A DNA stretch of 64,000 nt, taken from assembly GCF_030247185.1 (NCBI RefSeq), contig NC_080571.1, positions 6,569,001-6,633,000 of the forward strand, read 5' to 3'. Below the pieces are notes generated by a model. The model had not been told where the DNA came from, made no database searches, and worked only from the letters and a program-made list of their open reading frames with translations. Positions 57,429 to 64,000 of the stretch are shown here, in pieces. Made by a program: the position numbers and the translations under genes. Source of the DNA: Malaya genurostris (Eukaryota; Arthropoda; Insecta; Diptera; Culicidae). Position 1 is the first letter of the stretch, and each line of letters starts with the position of its first letter.

Positions 57429-58629
57429 GGGTGGGACAAAATATTGATTTCAGCTCCACCAAACTTTTCCTATTCCATTTGGGTCCCATAAGCACCAAGC
57501 AAAATTTTAGCTCGATCGGAGAAACTATATTTTCGCGCCCGAGGTTTAAAATGTGTATGGGATTTAGTATGGAGAAATACACTTTTTACAAAAAAATCGG
57601 CTGGAGATCAACCTATAAAATTCAAAAATCAGTGCATGTTTTATTTTCGTAGGAAATTTAACGAGGACGAAAACTTCAGAAAACCGCAAAACAATCCGAC
57701 GTTTGAAGAAAAAGTTATTAAAGAAAAACCCGAACAAGGTCCGAACAGTGGCTCAAACTTTAATACATCTAGCACCACTGTTGCTAGTGGTGGTAATATG
57801 ATTTTGTTTTCTTTTATTATTCCATAAAGATTGATTTGAGTTGTTTGATGTCTTCACAAACGTTCCTCAGCTTATTATGAGAATTTTTTTAAAGTGACAG
57901 GCCATGTTCCAAAACTCATTGTAAAGACACAAAAAATTCTAACTTTTTAATTTGAAGAAATAGGTGTTTGGAATCTTCTACATTATTTTAGATAAACTTA
58001 AATCCAATAACTTTGCCGAAGATATAAACTCTCTATCTCTTAAACTTTAGAATATATAAAAGGTATTATTTTATGCAAACAAAAACATAATTTACCTGAC
58101 TTTTTTGTGTCTTTACAGCAAAGTTTGGAGCATGGTTTGTCATTTAAAAATAATCTTCATTCTCTGCTGAGTAAGTATCGTGAAGATATCAAACAACTCG
58201 GATCAACCGGTATAGCACATTAAAAGGAAGTCACATCATATTACTTTCACAAGCAGCAGTGGTTCTAGATATATTACGGAATGAGCCATTGTTTATACCT
58301 TGTGCTGGTTTTCCTTTAATAACATTTTCTACAAACGTCGGATTGTTTTGCGGTCGTCTAAAGTTTTCTTTCTCGTTAAATTTCCTACGAAAATTATATA
58401 TACACTGATTTTTATAGTTTATAGGTCGATCTCCAGCCGATTTTTTGTAAAAAGTGAATTTCCCCATACTAAATCCCATACAAACTTTAAACCTCGGGCG
58501 CGAAAATATAGTTTCTCCGATCGAGCTAAAATTTTGCATGATGCTTATGGGATCCAAAAGGAACAGGAAAAGTTTGGTGGAGCGAGAAAATAAACCTTTT
58601 CATCTTTTTCCCATACAACCTTGTCCCAC
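57429..58629. mobile_element. 1.2-kb palindromic MITE, TA-flanked
   Basis: TA at 57427-57428 and 58630-58631, with ends GGGTGGGACAA and the inverse of GTGGGACAA. The two halves pair along nearly the full length: CTCCACCAAACTTTTCCT, GAGAAACTATATTTTCGCGC and AATCGGCTGGAGATC all have inverses on the other side. Pairing runs to the centre (about 58020), where CATTGTAAAGACACAAAAAA pairs with TTTTTTGTGTCTTTACAG. Unlike the TTAA elements it has no loop to speak of. No coding. Confidence 0.75.
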
Positions 58630-58847
58630 TACTGAACCCAACGTTTTCCTTTCGTTGTTTGTTAGTTTTGGTTGGTTTTACAGCTACAAAATGGCGTATT
58701 TTTTCGTGAAAAATTGTAGTTTTGACTTTGGACAACCACCAAAACTAAAAAAAATCAAACAGGAACGTTGAGGTCTAGAAGAACTTCTACTCTATCTATT
58801 CACATCTATGCAAACCTTCAGTAAAAGTTAAGGTTTTATCTCAAGTT

Positions 58848-60969
58848 GGGTAAGGGCTACCTATTTCATCTCATTTGTATGTACGTTACTTCCAAAACCT
58901 GATTTAGTCACTATAATCACTACGTTTTTTTTTTTTTCATATTTTAGCTTAACTCGCCTTGTTCCACATTGAGAGTTAATTCACATTCCTTGGAAATTAA
59001 AGTAATATTTAATAAATCAGCTCAAACACTTCTGATATGTTCACTACTGTGCTCCTAATTTCATCTCAAAGGTTTTATATCATCCAATCGTTGGTCCTTT
59101 ATTCATCCCATAAATTAGCAATGGCGACATTGATTGCACTATTACACTCTCAGGTTCAAAATGTCAGAATTTTCCTTAGAAAGGGCCTAATGCCAACTAT
59201 GAGTCAACACACGATATTTTCAGAAACAGTTTGGAACCATTTCGACGTTAATTTTTTTTATCGTTTTCGTTACCTTTCGTTTTAAGTTTAAGTTTTACTG
59301 TGCAGTTAATTTGAAGAATTTAGAAAAAAATAAAAAAAAGAATTGTAACTATTTAGGCATTAGCTCTTCTAAAAACAAAATGCAGAACCAGAGATGCCAT
59401 TTATATAGATTTATCTGTATTGTATAGATTTCTGCGTTCGCATACTGATTTGAATCAGATTACAGATTTTCTAAATTTAATACAGATTGGTAAAGGTTCA
59501 TGAAAAGTAAGAAGTAAAAAGTTAGACTTTTCTCTCTGAGGCTGTGAATCATTTCGCGGTTACTTTTAACTTTTGCTTAAAATCTGACACTCGAGTGGTA
59601 AATTTGATATTGTCAAAAATAACCCTGGTCGAGAGCATGGTTATTTTAGACAGAACGATGGTTATTTTCCAACACTGAAAAAAATCTTGCGATGAAAATT
59701 CTAATATTAGTTCTTTAGTTGAAATTATTTCCAGTGGAAAATAAACCCAAATAACTTTCCGTCCGTCAAATTATGAACTGGGTCGCAGTTTTAGTTAAAT
59801 TTTACTACTCGACACAAAATAACCGCTCGAGTGTCAGATTTTAACCAAAAGCTAAAATTAACTGCGAATTGGTTCACAGCCTGAGTATCTGTTAGTATTT
59901 AATTGCAGTATTTCTTTAAAAGTTTTTTAATAAACGGACAAATCACATGTTAAAATGGAAATCTTTTGTGCAAATATTTGATGATGAACACTGATAAACA
60001 TTTTTATTAAAATTTTAAATCAATTTGAACTGATTCATTTTATTAGTGAAAACAGATAGAGCAGATTAGAGTGCCTATAACCAGAGTGACAACATCTCAT
60101 CCGTAATTTTGGCAACAATTCATAACATTCCATTAGCTTTACATTGAATTGACAGGTCGTTTGCTCGTTTGGAACTGGGAGTTGTTATTCCAAACGAACA
60201 GCTGTCGCCACTCTAATTATAGTCACTTATAGTCACACACTTAACAGTGTTATGGTGACGTATAGCGAAAGGAAACCAGTGCTACTAGATTTGCCACAAT
60301 GGTTATTTCATTAGTATTTGACACGCTCTTTCTGGTAATATTCGAAGCCGCAACAGTTTTATTGAAATATAAATAGCAATAATATAATTAAACGGGCACC
60401 AAACAAATATTTGTTGATGGTAATTTGAAGAAGAAAAATCAATTTTTTTTAGTACATTTTGAGAAAACTTGGCAACTTTGCGAAACCAAATGAGACGAAA
60501 ACAAAGCGCAATCAAGTGATCTAAGTGAAAAATTTTCATCTCATATTGTCTTTTATTGCTTGTCGGGTAATTTTTGAAGTTTTCAATCGTTAATCAAACA
60601 TATGGGAAGTGAACATTACTAATTATGAAGACATCCAGCATTCAATAGTAGTGTAATTGTGCGAAATAGTGATCATGTTTTGGGACGAATCGATTAGTAG
60701 ATAATCAGAAACATGACGAACTGTGAATCTTGAGACGAAAATGTGTCCTAAATTGAAAAGTGAGTTTGTTTTAAATGAAAAAAAAACGACCACCGAAGAA
60801 TTTAAAACCATTTCTTCCAATGAGAAAATGTGACAATAGCTTGAATAATCATTTTAAAACATTCTACGGTTTGGTTAGGTACGTTGTAAGATATTATTCA
60901 TGTTAAAATTAATGAGGTGAATGGATGAGATGGAAATATGAGCTCAGATGAAATAGAGAGTCGTTGCCG
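58848..60969. mobile_element. element C2, inverted relative to C1, with a nested MITE
   Basis: Left end GGGTAAGGGCTACCTATTTC, right end the inverse of CGGCAACGACTCTCTATTTC. It matches 21190-23519 in reverse, apart from the insertion at 59541-59880, the absence of mariner M1 and a rearranged segment near 60440-60740. Flanking duplication is not clear for this copy. Confidence 0.6.
59541..59880. mobile_element. 340-bp MITE nested in C2
   Basis: TIRs GCTGTGAATCATTTCGCGGT and GGTTCACAGC (inverse), with further pairing at AAATCTGACACTCGAG. CTGAG flanks both sides (59536-59540, 59881-59885); C1 has one CTGAG at the same site, near 22842 on the opposite strand. The duplication is 5 bp as cut here, but 3 bp (TGA) is also possible. 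Confidence 0.7.
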
Positions 60970-62220
60970 AACAACAATAAAAAAATAAGTTATAACCAAG
61001 TAGTGCAGTGAAAAAGAGTTATTGCTAAGCCAGTGTGCGATTCTTGATGAATTTTGTGTTTGTGCGGTTCAGAATAGCATGAAGTGGTTTGGTATGTAGA
61101 ATACACTAAATGATTTATTAGATCGTGTTTCCATGACGAAAGAAGGTTCCGTATTCAGAGAAAAAAGTTTTCTGTGAAAAAATTTGGATTTGGCAAGCAG
61201 TTCACCAGTGTGGTAAGAAATAATAAACTTTTCCTACGATAGCGAATATGAAAGCAGAAACGTCCCTTATCCAAAAGCATAAATGCGTTGTTAATCTTAT
61301 TTATTTTTAATGTCATTCGTCTCTTCGGGCCAGAAACAGCAAGGTGGAGAATCAAACCCAAAAGGGGCCCTTCCAAGTGCTAATAAGAGACACCAATGCA
61401 AATGCAAAGTTGATGCAAAATGCCACTTTGGCCAACCAATTTTAAAGTTTAACAAACAAAACCGTTACATTCCAACCCCATGTCGTTTTGAATTTTGTCG
61501 TGAATACGTCTTACTCTCCTATGAGGCACCTTTTCAAAATATACCCTCGGAGAGAGTGATACAATTTTGATCGTGAATATATCTTGTTGTATCTAACGTA
61601 TCAGCATAATTTTTGCTATATGTCATCGGATTTATGAACAGCATTCTGCGATAAAACTTTCAGTTGTATGACATAACCACAAATATTTCAAAATTAAAAT
61701 TCTCCAAAGTGTTTGGTACACTAAAACCTCAATTTACGCAAACTTTTTTTATGCGCTTTATTTGAAATAACGCGATTTTTTATTTCATTTACGGGAAGAT
61801 CGCGTCGAAAAAGGTTTCTGCATAATGGTGGAAATTTCAATTCATATGCAAAACAATCTGCCTTCAGGGAATTGAATATTGTGAATAGTATATGAATAGT
61901 GTAGTACTAGATTGTTTAGTTTCGAAGAATCTAAATAAGATCTTGAGCTTCCAAGAATTCTCTTGGAAACAGATATTATATATATAGTCACTCAACGGGT
62001 GACTTTTGTATGACTATTGAGTGTGGTATGTACTCGTAGGACTAATTACAGAAAATTGCCATACTGTGATAATATCTGTAGAAGAACTCGCTCATCCAAA
62101 ACCTCCTCGAAACAAGCTGTAAGGTCTATCAATGTAACTGATCACTTTAGCGAGTTTATTGATTGTAGTCTATATTTTTTTGTGTTTCAATCAATTTCTG
62201 TAATCATTGCGACGAATTAT
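60970..62220. other. no recognised gene
   Basis: 61310-61570 (+) has an 86-codon open frame, rich in Lys/Gln/Cys with CKCKVDAKCHFG. The GNP-like start resembles no family I know and nothing supports its expression. The rest shows nothing recognisable. Confidence 0.3.
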
Positions 62221-62229
62221 TAGGAAGTG

Positions 62230-63420
62230 CTGTTTCATGCCTTAAGATCTACCTGTGTAACACAAGGGTTGGGGTCCAATAGGAGATTGATAGTATCCCA
62301 TTATCTTTCTCCGGACAGAATTAGCCTAGAGGCCGTGTGGAATCCGGCGGCAAAAAAATGTAGCCAAGAGTAGATCCACTGGGTTCCTGCTTCCATGTCG
62401 TAGAAGGCCACAATTATAGGAATTTTTTTTTCCTTTCAGTTATCAGATATTTTTTATCAATGTTTCACTTCTGATTACTCTATTTTACTAAATTATCTCT
62501 TCATTCGACCTATCATTTTCCGTCTAGCTTCGGTGAAAAGTTTTATTTTTATTATTTTCTTCTTCCATGTTATTGATTGTCTTTCAGGATTATAAATTGA
62601 ATGATAAAAATCAACTATTGCGCAAATCCGTTGATATTACAAAGTTAATAACAGAGATAACATATATCGGTATATTGAATACATAGTAAAAAAACTCTTG
62701 ATATTAATATTTCAAACAATAAATTAATATTTTTCTCGGTAGCCGGCTGCCCAGATCAACCAATATAACCAATTAATAATTTTAATAAATAATTAAAATA
62801 ATAAAGCGGAAAAATACAGAATCAAGACGCGCGTGAAATCTGTTGACTTTTATTTGGTGATTTAAAATGATTTTATAACAACTGTTTAGAATGTCAATGC
62901 AATGAATCAACTATTTTGTCTAAATCCTATTCACTCGTTTATTTTGTATCACATAATTTCATTTATAAAGAGCTGTGAAATTTCAAATAAGAGCTGTGAA
63001 TCGAGACTTACCGGGACTTTAATATAGAATATTGTTGAAACGTTCACTCGGGAAGTCAATGAATTTAGTGGAGCATCTTGAAACCTGAACATACTGAATC
63101 GAGCGCGAATAATACCAATACTGAAATTTTTACTAATAAATATCCTTCTTACGTGACACTTGTGGAGTGCGCAGTAGTATATACGGCATCTAGTAACAAC
63201 AAGTGTTGGACTAACATCCCTTCCCATTCCTTAGATGATCTACGTTCGGGTCTGGCCGGCGCCGGTACTGATCAATGAATTCCGGGGTTACCAGAAGATG
63301 TATATTGAAGGATGATTTACCAGTCCCAGGTTGGATCATCTAGAATTTCCCTGTACAATTTCAGCTAATCCCGATCAATAACGGAGTAGCAACCAGGGGT
63401 GGTCGCTCAAGCTTAAGATC
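62230..63420. repeat. LINE 3'-end-like sequence, copy 2 and neighbours
   Basis: 62380-62425 has CTTCCATGTCGTAGAAGGCC, a motif I link with mosquito LINE 3' regions. From 62735, GTAGCCGGCTGCCCAGATCA, ACTTGTGGAGTGCGCAGTAG and CTAACATCCCTTCCCATTCC match 42080-42471 in order, but more diverged. CTTAAGATCTACCTGTGTAA occurs at both 62242 and 63413. Confidence 0.4.
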
Positions 63421-63604
63421 TACCTGTGTAACACAGTGAAGTAGCAGTGCAGTGAGAACTTATCGTTCTCGGTTCAAATTCGAGATACCACATGCGATCA
63501 ATAGATTAATTGTGATTGCTCTAGGCCATCCAAAAACTATCTGGAGTTCAGGCCTTAAGAATAAGGGCAGCAACGAACTTATCGTTCTCGGTCTATATCC
63601 GTGT

Positions 63605-63865
63605 TACCACATGCGAGAAAAGATCAAAATACCCAAATAAGCAGTATATAGCTCTACGATTATGAAAAGAATTGAAAAACTGTACATAAACTGCCGAATG
63701 CTCGTGTAGATCTTAAGACCTATTTTCACTGAAGCTCTTGGACGACTGAGAATGTTCCGAGAAAAGATCAAAATACACAAGTGAGTAGTATGTATCTCTA
63801 CGACTATGAGTGACATTCAAAAACTGTACATAGATTGCTGAATGCTCGTATAGAGCTTAAGACCT
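63605..63865 (+). repeat. tandem duplication, period about 147 bp
   Basis: GAGAAAAGATCAAAATAC, CTCTACGA(T/C)TATGA, AAAACTGTACATA(A/G)A and AATGCTCGT(G/A)TAGA occur in the same order from about 63613 and 63759. Confidence 0.65.
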
Positions 63866-64000
63866 GTGATGGCGCTCACCACACGATTATGATGAGGCTC
63901 ATCTGAACCCTACGTTGTGTTTAAATTGTACGGAAATATGAAGTCTTGGACGGCTTCCAACTTAAGCCTGTGACGTTTCGTGCAGATTGGGACACTGCGT

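Noticed and set aside
61310..61570. Cys/Lys-rich 86-codon frame as a small secreted peptide gene
   Set aside because: No signal peptide, no splice or promoter context and no recognisable family.

Overview
This 64 kb window is AT-rich eukaryotic DNA, most likely from a fly, and probably a mosquito of the Aedes/Culex type. That call rests on the repeat content as I recognise it, not on a database search: a LOA/Lian-like and an I-type LINE, tRNA-derived SINEs, several mariner-superfamily lineages, and a dispersed repeat carrying the 'CGGCCCTCCGGGCCTCGG' palindrome. There is no sign of a prokaryotic or viral genome.

The only host gene I can support is on the + strand. Exon 29730-30071 carries two small uORFs, an ATG at 29855 and a signal peptide. 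Exon 55933-56147 encodes a linker and the start of an Ig domain of the dpr (defective proboscis extension response) type. The first ends in phase 1 and the second needs exactly that phase, so they probably belong to one gene split by an intron of about 25.9 kb. Repeat-poor islands lie around the two exons and at about 19.36-20.5 kb and 47.05-47.9 kb. Nearly everything else is mobile DNA.

Layout. 0-16.4 kb: a jockey-like RT scrap; repeat D copy 1 split by a 749-bp hAT-like element; a 5'-truncated LOA-type LINE split between RT and RNase H by a 1.6-kb repeat (A); an unidentified coding remnant; an I-type LINE on the - strand with both ORFs open; a second, inverted copy (B) of the 1.6-kb repeat. 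16.6-28 kb: a TTAA-flanked foldback element, element C1 with a mariner inside, three members of a TA-flanked MITE family with a tRNA-like core (S), and a SINE. 27.3-29.1 kb: a degraded Penelope-like element. 31.5-32.7 and 40.6-41.9 kb: two copies of a retroposon that carries only an ORF1 (gag-like) gene, each with its own target-site duplication. 33.6-40.3 kb: repeat D copy 2, holding a DD41D and a DD37D transposon 12 bp apart, the DD37D copy itself split by a 4-kb TTAA foldback element. 42-54 kb: a second DD37D copy, two more mariners, SINEs, a small retroposed fragment and a DD41D remnant. 57-64 kb: a 1.2-kb palindromic MITE, element C2 (inverted relative to C1, with another MITE inside), LINE 3' ends and a tandem duplication.

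Several families occur twice here, so one copy shows the empty site of the other. That lets target-site duplications and order of insertion be read directly. No coordinated pathway is present. The biology is transposable elements nested within what is probably one long neuronal-gene intron.
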